64,000 nucleotides of DNA from positions 15,310,765 to 15,374,764 of the forward strand of contig OY829655.1 of NCBI GenBank assembly GCA_963691815.1. Reading direction: 5' to 3'. Made by a program: the position numbers and the translations under genes. This DNA comes from Echiichthys vipera (taxonomy: Eukaryota > Chordata > Actinopteri > Perciformes > Trachinidae). Positions 1 to 11,163 of this stretch are shown here, piece after piece. The notes under the pieces are model-generated. The model was not told where the DNA came from, searched no databases, and saw only the letters and a list, made by a program, of their open reading frames with translations. Each line of letters opens with the position of its first letter. The first letter of the stretch is position 1.

Positions 1-1292
1 TTGTGGCTAATGAAAAGGAACAAACGTGTACACATGAAACTTGTGGGTGCAATAATTACTGAGTCAGTAATACAAATTAAATCATAGCTTCTCACCTAGT
101 CATCCTCTAGGCAGCAAACAAGGGTCAATGCATTTTCTGGTCTTACAAGTTATTCAAAAAAAAGCACAAGAACTTATAAATTGTATGTAGATTCGGGAAG
201 AGAAATGTCAAACTAAAATTGAAGCTCCATCTGACTGCTTGTGATGGCAGAAATGAATAAAATACACAGAACATGGCTAAATAGCGCCTACAGTATGTCT
301 AGCTGTATAGGGAACTGAATAAGATTGTTTTCCGGACTGACAAGGCCCTCTATTCTGGCTTGCTGGATGCACATCATATGGGAGCTGGTTTTTCCTGTCA
401 AACCCTGAACCTTCCTCAAGACAAAGATTCACAACACACAGACATGCACACACAAACATAATGACCCAGCAAACAAGAAATATAGAGATAGACACTAGAG
501 AGCATTCATTTACAAGGTTTTGTTGTATTGGATATACTAGCGAGGAAATTTCACTTGTGAATAAATAAATAAATGAATACAGTTACGTGCATACTGTACA
601 CCTCATGCAGAAGTACTGTATTACAGAAGCACTTGCTGTTACCATGCCATAGACTGCACTGGTGTGTTTCATTCGTGGTCATCTATATTTGTGTATGTGG
701 GGGTGACCCAGAGTGGAGGGAAACCAGAAACAATCTGCATCTGTAGATAACTGATCTTAAATTATCTACAGAGTAGTTCTAAAGAAATAAGTTCAAATAA
801 TAAAGAGTTCATGGTGCATACCGCATAACAGATGTTAACACCTGTCCATGTAATTTAATGTCAACTTTCAACTAGAGCAAGAAACACACATCAAACTAGA
901 GTGGGCTGTGTCTTTTCTCTGTGTGATGTAAACCTGCCCTAGCTTAAACAACTAAAATGCAAAGCTGTTAAAACATATCAAAAGGATTGTAAGCCAGATA
1001 TTGAGCTAGTGTAAACTCACTCGTCAGAAACGTCTGAAAGTTGTTTATATTTGAGAAGGATTGCATACTATTAAGTATACCACTCATGCAATCTTACTGA
1101 ATTTGTTTAATGTTTAATTCATTATTCATTTTGATCTTCATCCATCATAGTATAGTGTATAGTATAGTAATATAGCAGTGATTGTCATGTTTTCTTAGAA
1201 AACTCTACAAAATGTATTAATGTATTAATTTATATTAATGTGTGAACGTCTATGACTGCTGTATCTTTGAGTTAGTGGTCAGAAGGGCCGTA
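1..1292. other. Non-coding stretch, nothing identified
   Basis: AT-rich single-copy-looking DNA. A 72-codon minus-strand open frame at 277-495 begins with a hydrophobic stretch, but I see no splice context or recognisable domain. I find no repeat or RNA gene here. Confidence 0.4.
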
Positions 1293-1475
1293 GGTGCTGA
1301 AATGCACCCACACTTCCGTTAGTCTGCCCCAGGGCAGCTGTGACTACTATTGTAGTCTACCACCACCATGTAGGTCCGTGTGAATGAATGGAACCTGGAC
1401 TCTGTAAAACGCCTTGAGCACTGAGAGCGACGCTATATAAATCCATCCATAATAATCATTACTATTATTATTATA
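1293..1475 (+). repeat. SINE/L2-type 3' tail fragment
   Basis: The segment carries the blocks CCCCAGGGCAGCTGTGACTA and ACGCCTTGAGCACTGAGAG, then GCTATATAAATCCATCC and a short ATT run. This order is typical of the 3' region of fish SINE/L2-group elements, which end in a 'cgctatataaat' box and a simple repeat. No promoter head or reading frame remains, so it is a 5'-truncated copy. The exact family is not determined. Confidence 0.55.
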
Positions 1476-2876
1476 GTGTATGTAGAGTAGTGATTTAACA
1501 TTGTCCTGTGAATTACTATCATGACATTCAAATGCAGATACAGTACATGCATGCATGTGAGGGAGTGGGATAATAATTATGATGGTGTGTGTGATGGGGA
1601 AAAGTAGTGTTGTGAAAAGGTATAACTGTGTGTGACTATGATGACCGGTGAGAGAGAGAATGAATATGAAAAATAGTGTGAGAAGAGTGTTTTTACATGA
1701 AAAGGAAGGTTGGTTCATCAAACAAAAAGCATCCTAAATACTCTATTCCTGATTATAACATAGCTTAAACATTTGACCTTGTACAAGAACTATGCCCATT
1801 TTCACAATTCCTACATGGTATTCCTATGGTCTCAGACAGTCCACACATATTAGTGAACAAATCTCTCAAATGAAAAGATAAAAATTGTGTGCTAAAATTG
1901 AAAGTTGTTATGTGGTAAAGAGTGGAACTGCTCCATAGATAATAAATCAGAAATATGTTATAGATGACAGTAAGAGCACCCAAGTATGTTCTGAGTATAT
2001 GGGGAAATTGAATTGTCTGCTTTAGAACTGATAATGTGACAATAGAATAAAGCTAATTTGGATATAAAAAGAAAACTCATTGTCTACGGAGCAGCTCCAG
2101 GCATTATACTTGGTGATATCTCAAATTTGAGAACTACTTATCTGGTTTCTGGCTTTGAGACAGTAGCTCACATTCATATCTATTGAATGAACTTTCCTAG
2201 GCCATGGAAATAACATTGGAATTTGTGTTCTGGCGTTCCCCTGTAAAAGACATGTAACTTTCATGATGGGCATGGATTTGGCCTGCAGTGCTGGGAAGTG
2301 GTTTGCCACGCATTCATGTTCTAAGGCTGAATACAAGTTAAAGAAGAAAAAAGTGTTCAGTCCTAAAGTGCACCTTCTGTTTTATGTATAAACCGGGAAA
2401 CCTTAGTTACAGTGATTAAAAACATTTACCAATTATTTTGGGGTAATATTAAAATAAAAATAAAAAGTAATCGCTTAATGAACAGATGCAAGCATTTATG
2501 AGTTTTTTGTCTCAGGACTAAACACTGTAAGCCAAATAAAAAAATGACTAGAAAAGAAGTTTAAACCTTGCTGTAGTGAACTAAATTGATCAGTCTGAAC
2601 AAAGTTTTACATTGTCCATCACAGATGTTTTTCTTTGACATATACAATTATTCTTTTTAACAAACCATTCTATTTTGTTCTGTCTTACATATACTGTATT
2701 GGGTGATCACAATACAAAACACTATGATAAGAAATGTCATTTGTGTTTTCTATGATGGTGAGCAGAATAAGTTTGCATGTGGGGGGGATGGTAGTATTAA
2801 GTGTAGTCAGGTATAGTAGTGTGTGTGGGAGAGTATAGTGGTGTATATGCAAGATTACTATATGTGTTACAACATG
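1476..2876. other. Non-coding stretch, nothing identified
   Basis: AT-rich DNA without a recognisable gene or repeat. Open frames here are short and show no family features. Confidence 0.4.
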
Positions 2877-3971
2877 TACAACTCCGTCTCCAAATAAGTT
2901 CAGACACTGTAAAATGTAAACAGAAACAGAATGTGCTGATTTGCAAACCACTGAAACACCATACTTAATTTAAACTAGAACAAACATCGTATCAAATGTT
3001 AAAACTGAGAAAAATCACTGTTTTTTGAAAATTATATGCACATGAATTTGATGCAGCAAAAGACTGGAAAAGTTGTGAAATACAAAATGAAAAACGACTG
3101 AGGTAAACCGGCAATAAGCCAGTAACATGGCTGGGCATAAAAAGCGTATTTCTGATGTGACCATGGGGAGGGGTTCATCACTCTGTGAAGACTGCGCTGG
3201 CAACAATAGTCTAACAAGTGAAAATTTGAAATTCTTTTTGGTAAATCGTGGACGCCACATCCTCTGGGCTTAGGAGGAGAGGTACCATCTGGCTTCTTAT
3301 AAGTGCACAGTTCAAAAGCCATCATCTGTGATGGTATGGCAGTGCATCAGTGCACCTAGCATAGGTAACCTGCACATTTGTGAAGGCACCTTTAATGCCA
3401 AAATATTGTATATAAACAGGTTTTGGACCAACATATGCTGCCAAGTACACCCTACTTTTTCAGGGAAGGCCTCGCTTATTTCAGCAAGACAAAGCCAAAC
3501 CCCATCATGCACGTATTACAACAGCATTTCTCTGTTGTAAAGAGTCCAGGCCGTAAACTGACCTGTCTGCAGTCCCATCTTGTCACCGATTGAAAATGGT
3601 GGCACATTATAAAACTTAAAATACTAGAGATGAGACCCCGAACTGTTGAGCAGCTAAATCCGGCATAAAGCAAGAATGAGAAAACATCCCACTTTCAAAA
3701 TTACAGTAATTTGTCTCCTCAGTTCCCAAATGCTTCCACCGTGCTGTTAAAAGAAGAGGTGATGCAACAGTGGTTGAACTGACCCTGTCCCAACTGTTGA
3801 AACGTGTTGATGGCATCAAATTCTAAATCAGTATATCATTTTCAAAAACAATTACATTTTTTTGTTTCACGGTTTAAATGTTGTCTTTGTGCTATCTTCA
3901 ATTACATGCAATAATATGCAAATCTTTTATTCTGTTATTATATATATATTACACAGCATCCGATCTTTGTA
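2877..3971 (+). mobile_element. Decayed Tc1/mariner-type DNA transposon
   Basis: The left end starts TACAACTCCGTCTCC and the right end, read inverted, starts TACAAAGATC. Both sit where a Tc1-like terminal repeat is expected, and the right one has lost several bases. Between them lies a plus-strand transposase remnant. The repeat ends are diverged and the coding part has several frameshifts and stops, so this is an old fossil. Tc1 elements duplicate a TA dinucleotide; the ends are too eroded to confirm it. Confidence 0.7.
3328..3810 (+). pseudogene. Tc1-like transposase remnant (C-terminal part)
   Basis: Conceptual translation across frames gives MVWQCISA near 3328, then FQQDKAKPHHA (about 3480-3510), which corresponds to the block holding the second acidic residue of the Tc1 DDE triad. 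Next comes a degraded 'SHLVTD*KWW' where the SPDLSPIEN-type block is expected, then RPRTVEQL (about 3630-3655), and a C-terminal VVKRRGDA-like end read as 'LLKEEVMQQW'. The reading frame changes at least twice and stops interrupt it. Tc1 transposases normally bind the terminal repeats and cut and paste the element; this copy cannot. The N-terminal paired-type DNA-binding half is not recognisable. Identification rests on the order of these motifs. Confidence 0.65.
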
Positions 3972-4803
3972 CATTGTTTGACTAAATATTTTCTCGTAGT
4001 CAGCAATGCCTTGCTAACGTGTTGAGCATGTTGTAAAATAAATGGGGGTAATGAGGATGCAAAGTGTTGCATTCCACAACGATGTGTGTTTTCCGCTGTT
4101 TCATTCTAACGGAACAGACTTTTTCTTGTTCCAAAAGTATCACTTCAGAAGCGACCCACAGACGGACAATGGAGCCTCCATTTCTTCTTCCCCCACCACC
4201 CCTGCTCCACCTCCAAGTGTTCCTATAAGCACAAACCCCCAATGGAGACCTAGCATCTTCACTGATGTCATAAACAACATGCTACCTGTTTTTAGATCTG
4301 CATACCAAGGCAAAATAAAAGTGGGTGCAGGGAAGAGAGAGAGATATATTCAAGCAACCTGCCCAGAGGAAACCAGCAAAGGGCAATGGAGCACCACAAA
4401 GTGCATATCCAGTATCTGCTGCACTCAACAGGATGTTGGTAATGCATCGTTTTCTCTACCTATAAGGGGTGAACAGGAAAAGGCTACACAAGGGGAAAAT
4501 CCCTTGAAATGTTTATGGTGTTTTGATTGCAAAAACTATGATTTATTTTGTCTCTGCATTGTATTAAAAAAAAGATGGAAGAGATGTGAAAGTCAAAATA
4601 AGTTAATAATGTTGAAGTTGCTATAACATAACAACACATACTCTCAATCACCATAATCCTTATTACCATCATTCAACAAATAGAGGTTCAACAAAACGGA
4701 CACACATTCCGATGATGAATAAACTCTGACCTGGGGTATAAAGTATGGGTAGGCGAGTGTCATTGTACGCTGAATGTAGTTTGTAAGCAATATGAGGACT
4801 TAC
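3972..4803. other. Non-coding stretch with one chance open frame
   Basis: A plus-strand open frame runs from 4042 to 4626 (194 codons), with a Ser/Pro-rich patch encoded by about 4180-4235. I recognise no domain, and there is no promoter or splice context. I treat it as chance, although it is the longest open frame outside the transposons. Confidence 0.4.
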
Positions 4804-4850
4804 TAGCACCGTGGCCATCAGGAGCGTCCATTTCAAGAGCTTTGGGAGTG
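4804..4850 (-). CDS. Candidate start-codon exon of an unidentified minus-strand gene
   Basis: On the minus strand a pyrimidine-rich acceptor (TTTATTTTCATTCCCTGCAG) is followed by a 47-nt segment and a strong donor GTAAGT at 4803-4798. The segment holds an ATG at 4831-4829 with G at -3 and G at +4. It would encode MDAPDGHGA and leave one base before the splice (phase 1). Another frame reads LPKLLKWTLLMATVL, a hydrophobic run, but it lacks a well-placed upstream ATG. The CpG-rich stretch and the exon-like segment at 7206-7244 lie upstream in the same orientation, as expected for a 5' UTR exon followed by a coding exon. No downstream exon was found between 1 and 4800. I do not recognise the protein. 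The splice signals are seen directly; the gene is inferred. Confidence 0.3.
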
Positions 4851-6529
4851 CTGCAGGGAATGAAAATAAATTACTGCAATTTTTACATTACTGTAACACA
4901 AGGGTTATTTTGCATAATGCAGATATTTATTGTCTTTATTCTTAATCTTAAACTGAATATGAGAATCTCAAAAGCTGTGGAGCCTAAGCTTTGTGTCATA
5001 TATAATAGCATGCAACAATATGCACCTGAGTTAACCTTGATGAAGTATTCATCCAAACCACAAACATTTAGACTATTCAATAGTTTAAAACCATGTTAAC
5101 ATCCAAATTCAAGGCTGTTAAGCAGCTTCAGATGCATGGATTTCACTGCAGACGGGCATTACAACAGAGACTGGTTTGTACAGTTTTCTTATTAGAGAAG
5201 CAGTCATGTATATTTTGCAAGCTACCATATGAACTATTTTAAATGTGTGAACGCGTTTTAGTTTCATGTTGTCTATGAAAACTGTTCTTCAAAAGTTAAA
5301 TTAAAGCTAACATCGTCTCTCAATATTTTTGGCATTTTACACATTTACGGTTTCAATATCATGCACAAGACCAAACCCTTATTGAGTCAGAAATGATGTG
5401 ATTGATTATTGAAGCCATAGTCTTCTTATTCAAGACAGGCACACGAAAATATATACATATAGCCATTCACTACAATGACAGCAAAATGGCTGTAATGCTT
5501 TAAATTAGAAAAAAGGGATATTAAATCACTAAATTCAGGTTACATTTGAACATTTTGTGATAAATGGTATGGAATAATACAAGGAATTAACACAATAAAT
5601 AGCATTAACTTAAAATGAAACATGAGGCATTCAACTGCAGAGAAATACACTTTAACACGCGCCTCATTGTTAAACTTCATATGTTTGGCAAACATTTATG
5701 GGTAAGTCGATAATACATGTCAACCGCTGTTGTAAATACAATGCAAGTTGTTTGTAATTTCTTTAAAATTGCAAATCAAAGTCTGTGTCCACTTTTTATC
5801 CCATGACCCATTCTTATTGTTGAGTAGAAAATTTGGTAAAGTCAAAACAATAAAGTAAGTGTGTTGTGATTATTATAATTCCGAATAGCATTTCAGCAAT
5901 TGTGTTTTATGTCACAGCACAACTGCTGGTTTCCTCGAAGAAACAGCTTAACGCTTTCATTAAAAGAAAGGTGTTATTGCAGAAACGTTTTCGTCTGTCT
6001 TATAGGCCCAATGTAGAAGGTCCCACATCCTCATTTCCTAATACTAGATTACTGTATAACACATATGATGGTAATCTGACTCAGACTGGACTCAGCAACA
6101 ATTCCCTTATTGGTCTTTAGGTGCATGGAGCAAACTTTGGCCACTTCACAGCCATGATAAGTTGGAAACCAATGTGTTTTAGATTCTAGTTATTTCTTCA
6201 TGATGTGCTTTAATAAAAAAAGTGAAACCTGTAAAGAAAACAGAAAGTGCTTTGCAATAAAAGGTGAATTCACATATTTACCTTCAAGTGTCTCCCCTGT
6301 GCCCAATGAGTTGGTAATTTCAGTCAAGGACTAAGGGAGGAGGTGAAGTTGTCTCCACCTCCCTTAGATCAAACAAACAAAAAAGGCTAAAAAAATTACC
6401 TATTTGGTCCAGTTATCTCTCACGTCTGTAACAAAGGTCAGCATTTTTTAGTAGTCCATTGTAAGGAACATTGATAATTAATCAGAGAAAATAAGAGAAA
6501 TAAAGAGGAGCGCATCTATAGTGTCCTAC
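4851..6529. other. Non-coding stretch (possible intron)
   Basis: AT-rich DNA with no recognisable repeat or gene. If the candidate exons at 4804-4850 and 7206-7244 are real, this is intronic. Confidence 0.35.
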
Positions 6530-7980
6530 AGGTGACTGCGTCAAAGCCTCTTCTGCGCGCGTCCTGTCGACTTTTCCACTCTAAAAGCGACACCGTCCCA
6601 TCGAGCTCAGGACTCAACTTGATTCAAACTTCCGACATTTATTCAGAAGTCACACAACTGCAAGCGGAGCCGCGTATACTCAGTGCACTTTTTCAACAGT
6701 AGGAACACCGAGAGGGGGAAGACTCAACAAGTTGGTGAAGGAAAAGAAAGAGAGGGATGGATCAAACTGGATCCACCGGTTCCTAAGGAATTAGCCATAG
6801 CGACAGGGAGCAGCCAAGCTATTTTCAACAACCAAGAGACTGGAAATCCGTGGGTAGGCAGTGTTGAAAAGCTATTGTGGAGATGAGACTCAAGGTCGGA
6901 CCGGCAGAGCCTTACATGCTTTTAACTGATACTGCGGGGAATGGGAAAAAATGACATGTAGCCTAGTGGTCCATAAACATTCCACGCTACCTTCAAGTGA
7001 TATTTCAACCAACAATATGAGAGAAATTTCCGAAATTAAAATAATTTCCCCTGCTTTTATGTTATATTTAACACTACTTCCTAGTCTACACAGCATGACT
7101 TTAGGTGGCCCAATAAGCCTATAGATGTCAGCAGCAAACGCGTCGGAGAACTGTATATTTGCAGACAGACAGGTTAAGCAGTGAGGACAGGGTGCATGTA
7201 TTTACCTGACGAGGCAACATTACATCTCTGGGAATAACCATCAGCTGCAAAAACAGAAACCCAACAAAAAAAAAACCGTGAAGCCAGTTTTGTAGTTATT
7301 GTGGCAGCGCGCCGTGTTTCGCGTGTTAAGTGATTTTCGCCGGCTGTGTCGCCTGCATGGTTTTGGAGCTGACTGACAGCTGCAATTCAACAGGTTATCC
7401 GATCACCGCAGTCTACAGCAGAGCTCGTCTGGCTTTTCATTCATCAGACAGTCGCTCCTTGTCTGCCTTTGCCGCAGACATGCACCTCCAGCTCTGAGCC
7501 TCTAGGTAGTCGAATAATATTGAATGGTTTCATTAAAGCAACAACAGAATGGTTCGTTTACACAGGAAACCGATTTATGCGCTTATGTTTCTCTCGCTCT
7601 TTTTTATTTACCTTAAACACGTAGGAGTTTATATGATCCCTTGAACTTGCACATTTATCCCGACTGAATGTCTCGGTTTGGAATAGACTTCATTCTATAG
7701 TCCGACATGCGCCATGCAGCGCAGACTGCAAGGTAGTTTAGTTCCGCAGCGGCAACAAAAGCAACAGTTGTTAAATCCACCACTGACTTCCTCCTCCATC
7801 TCCTCCAGAGCAGAGCGGCAGACAACCCGAGTTGCTATTCTGGGAGTTGATCTGACACAGAGAAACCGATCAGAACGTGGACCCAGTCTGCCTCCCTGCT
7901 CGGCAATCGATTAGGTTACAAAGGGCCTCTTATTCCTTAGGCTGCAGTCGGGTAATATCCCCGTGGCGACGAAAGCATAC
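6530..7980 (-). promoter_or_regulatory. CpG-rich candidate promoter / 5' region
   Basis: This stretch differs from its AT-rich surroundings. It has clusters of CpG and GC words, for example GCGCGCGTCCTGTCGAC near 6555 and GCAGCGCGCCGTGTTTCGCG near 7305, and further CpGs at 7330-7500 and 7710-7980. I see no transposon ends or reverse-transcriptase motifs in it. In vertebrates such unmethylated-looking patches usually mark a transcription start. The exon-like segments at 7206-7244 and 4804-4850 point to minus-strand transcription, but a plus-strand or bidirectional start is not excluded. No clear TATA box was found. Confidence 0.35.
7206..7244 (-). other. Candidate small 5' UTR exon
   Basis: On the minus strand a long T-rich tract ends in the acceptor TTTCTGTTTTTGCAG at 7245, followed by 39 nt and a donor GTAAAT at 7205-7200. 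The segment lies within the CpG-rich patch and upstream of the candidate start-codon exon at 4804-4850. It is short and has no established coding content, so a 5' UTR exon is the simplest reading. A chance match of splice signals remains possible. Confidence 0.25.
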
Positions 7981-9819
7981 CTCTGATAGTCTTAATGTAT
8001 TTTTATTGTGTACTCAAGGACATATAAAGTGACCACGTGCCTTTTGAAAAAAATCGGGCTACCGTTTGATTCACCTACTAGAGTAATATTGCAATAATGT
8101 GTTGTTAATAATATTGTTATAATTTAATTCAAAATATTTACAAAAATATAATTACGCATATTAACATGTTTTAAACAGGGACACTGCACAAAAACGTTAC
8201 CCTTATTTAAAACTAGAACAGATGTAATGCACTGGGTTTTAGTACATTTCTATTTTCTGCCCTGGGCAGGTATGCAGTTTAAGAAAAAAAAGACATTAAA
8301 ATGATTTAAGATAAGTCTTGTCTTGTCACGCAGATTATTTTGACTGTTGTTATAATGAGAGCCAGACTGCTACTGGACAATGTCAATATCTTCTTGAGAG
8401 TTAAACAGATAATGACAATATATCTGCAGGTGTTTGCTTTTTAGCATTAATGCATATCATAATTTTTTTTTTTTAATCCCTTCATTTCTTTTATGTACTG
8501 AGCATGTCTGAATTATGTGAATAAACCACCTGTGGACAACATGTGTAATGGTTGCAAAAGCTAAAATCAGCAGATAATGTCGGCCCTGTTGGATGATGAC
8601 AATAGTGATGATCATAAACAAAGAAAATAAGTTGCAGTAGTGACTGTGGTGGTCATACAAGGCCACTGAAAAGCCACAGAGAACAGAAGTATTTGAACAA
8701 AAGTAAGTTTAAAACCAGTTTTCTTCAGTCGGGTCAAGTTTGCACTATCTGGTGCACCTCATTAATGAGGTATGGCCAACATTAAAAAAAAATATGATTG
8801 AATTCAACAAGATCTGACAAGACTGAAAAATTGTGCAAAATAGTTGGGAAAAGTCATGCAGACTTGAATCTATTTCTTTCATTAAGTCAGCCAGGGCTTG
8901 AGTCTGTGTTTTTGACCACATGCTGGGTTTTGCAAAGAATGGCTGCAGTGAATTTTAGTGCAGTTATCTGTGCACTCATGTCACAATCAGGTCCATAGAA
9001 AAGGAAATGGCAGCACATATGAATTACGACCCAAGAAGTAAATGATGATGTGAGTTCTAGTAGTAATTGACATCAGCAGTTTAAATATGGGAGTGTGTGA
9101 ATTATGTAGTGTAGACGAGGGAGAGAGTTTCATGCTGACCAATGGGGCTTATATTGCATATCCGATGGAGCACTGTGCGCAGGTGCTCCAGATATGGTTG
9201 GTCGACCCACTGCAATGAGCAACCTCAAACACCTAAAAACAGCCCATCCACACCAAAGCAGTATACATGAATAAATAAATGAATAAATACAGAGTGGTAC
9301 GACTGTCCTGACTTCAGTGGGGAGTTCCTGCCACCAGTGTGGCCAGGGTACAGAGACGCCTTGACCAAGAAGTTCAGTTGAATCAAACCCTTTGAGAGAT
9401 GAACAAAACAGGATTTATTCGCAACACAAAGCAAATCCATCATATCCTCTTTTACTTAAATTGAATCAGATCCACTTAGTGTTTTAATGTTATTAATCAA
9501 TTTGAGTTTGGCTGAGATAGACACAGTTCTTACATGTAGGCAGATAGTTGGAGTAATACCGTTGTGGTTGCTGTTGGTTACTAACAGAATCACATCACCT
9601 CATCCATTCCCTTCTCTTTTGTCTCAGTTTTTGCATCCCTCTCACCTAAATCCCCCCACACACCCTTTTTTTTCTTTTTCTCTCTCTCTTTCTATGAATA
9701 AAGGAAACACTTTGATGTAAGTGCCCACTGGGAATCTCAATATTGTCTTCCCACCTTCTGTGACACCAGTCCATAATCTCAATCCATGACCCTGATTCGT
9801 CGCTTCATCCCCATTTCCC
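7981..9819. other. Non-coding stretch with one palindrome
   Basis: AT-rich DNA with a T run at 8463-8474 and a 16-bp perfect palindrome at 8756-8771 (separate entry). The part 9600-9700 is pyrimidine-rich. No gene or transposon was recognised. Confidence 0.4.
8756..8771. repeat. Perfect 16-bp palindrome
   Basis: ACCTCATTAATGAGGT reads identically on both strands and contains the homeodomain-like core ATTA/TAAT twice, overlapping at the dyad. It could be a homeodomain dimer site or chance; nothing else supports a function. Confidence 0.3.
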
Positions 9820-10249
9820 TTAAGGTGGATTCATATCTCTGGATCCGGACGAAATTCATCCAAACGTTGTCTCCAATATTACCCTTCATACCACTTTTCG
9901 GTTTTAGTGTTGTTATGGATGTTAAACAATACATCCTCTTAGGGTTGCCCCCAAATTGTCGACCAAGCACTGGTCGACCAAAAAATCATTAGCAGACCAA
10001 AAGTCCATTGGTCAATTAGTCGCAGGACAAAAACAAAAACATGTGGAGCCGTTTATTGTCAAAATTATGTGAAAATCAGTGACCGGTGATTGGCCTAAAA
10101 GGCTTGATTGCTTTTAATTTGAAGGGCAAGGTACAGGAAGTCGTGACACTCACTCACTGTCAGTGTTTTTATTTTTTCTTAATTTTTTTTACATGGCAGC
10201 TCCCTTGGCTGTACATCCCGGTTAGACAGTTGACAGTTGATAGCTATTC

Positions 10250-10393
10250 ATGTCGGGAAAAACGTCTAAAGTATAGGATCACTTTGAAAAGAACAAGGAT
10301 AGTCCCCAAGAAGGTCACATGCAAACTTTGTAAGACAAACTTGCCCCATCACTCGTCCACGACGAATATGACCTTCCATCTTAAACATGTACA
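10250..10393 (+). pseudogene. BED-type zinc finger remnant of a hAT transposase (first exon)
   Basis: A frame starting MSGKTSKV reaches a TAG where the conserved BED-domain tryptophan is expected, then DHF. A few missing bases shift the frame, and it continues TLKRTRIVPKK, then CKLC (the Cys pair), and ends FHLKHV (the His pair). A donor-like GTAAGT follows at 10394, as at the end of a first coding exon. BED fingers bind transposon ends in hAT transposases and occur in domesticated ZBED proteins. Here the stop, the frameshift and the lack of downstream exons make it non-functional. Confidence 0.65.
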
Positions 10394-10567
10394 GTAAGTG
10401 ACGTTAGCCCGTTTCAACAGTCTCCTTGCTGATTTTTTCTGACACATTCAGAATTAGAATCTGAAATAATTTGCTGGTGTCATTAACAGGCGGAAGACTT
10501 ATAGCTCGGTTGTGCGCACTTGTAAAATAAATAAAACTTAAAATAATAATGTTGTTCAGTCGCTACA

Positions 10568-10592
10568 TATATACTGTATATATATGTATATC

Positions 10593-10651
<59 letters not shown>
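10568..10651. repeat. (TCTA)n / (TA)n microsatellite
   Basis: A compound tract of about eight TCTA units (10593-10624) continues into a (TA)n run up to 10651, just inside the right end of the hAT element. Confidence 0.95.
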
Positions 10652-10654
<3 letters not shown>

Positions 10655-11163
10655 TCGATTAGTCGACTAATCCTTCTAAATGACGACCACTGGTCGACCA
10701 AGAAAATCCTTGGTTAGGGCAGCTCTACATCCTCTAAATGGCGGTGCCTTGTCGCAAATTACTCTCATCGACTTATTGTGTCATCTGAAATCGGCAAAAA
10801 AGGCCCAAAAATTGTACACGGCGGTGGCATGTGACACAACGGACAGCTTAATGCCGAGTTATTTTCTTTGCTTTTGCCGATGAAAGCGCTGGATGTACCC
10901 CATCGCTAACTCGCAGATATTCTCCTCCAAATTATGCGCCATTTTAATTGTCCACTACTCTCTTCTTCGTCGATTTTCACAATTGGTTGGACTTCTGACT
11001 CTATACTGCAGCCTCAATTTCCAGTGGTATTTCTCCGTTTCGTCCAGAGCACTCCGGATTAATAAGATATCTGGCGATGAACCCACTGACGGACGAAACA
11101 ACCTCAAGGACCGGACGAAAGGGTTTGTATCCGTATTTACCATAGGGTGGGAATAGGCCTTTA

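Larger units (their letters stand above)
9940..10727 (+). mobile_element. Non-autonomous hAT transposon with perfect 8-bp target duplication
   Basis: The element begins TAGGGTTGCCCCCAA and its inverted right end begins TAGAGCTGCCCTAACCAA. Subterminal blocks containing ACTGGTCGACCAA occur near both ends. It is flanked on both sides by the identical octamer CATCCTCT (9932-9939 and 10728-10735), the hallmark of hAT insertion. Inside are a BED zinc-finger remnant and a (TCTA)n(TA)n microsatellite. The catalytic part of a transposase is absent, so it is an internal-deletion derivative of a larger hAT. Confidence 0.85.
9823..11160 (-). mobile_element. PIF/Harbinger-like MITE, split by a hAT element
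   Basis: The left end AGGTGGATTC and the inverted right end AGGCCTATTC match at 7 of 10 positions. They are flanked by TTA at 9820-9822 and 11161-11163, the 3-bp target typical of Harbinger elements. Removing the 788-bp hAT insertion and one copy of its 8-bp target duplication leaves about 540 bp. On the minus strand the right half starts a short frame MAHNLEENICELAMGYIQ (from about 10944) that could be a vestigial N-terminus, but I do not recognise it. The terminal match is modest, so the class call is tentative; the split by the hAT is firm. Confidence 0.4.

Noticed and set aside
277..495. Minus-strand frame with a signal-peptide-like start (MSISIFLVCWVIMFVCAC...)
   Set aside because: No acceptor or donor pattern and no known homologue in memory; hydrophobic starts arise easily in AT-rich DNA.
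1012..1045. 13-nt microexon-like segment with flanking splice signals on the minus strand
   Set aside because: Too short and isolated; signals this small occur often by chance.
4042..4626. 194-codon plus-strand open frame with a Ser/Pro-rich patch
   Set aside because: No recognisable domain, no splice or promoter context. The length is possible by chance in a 64-kb window.
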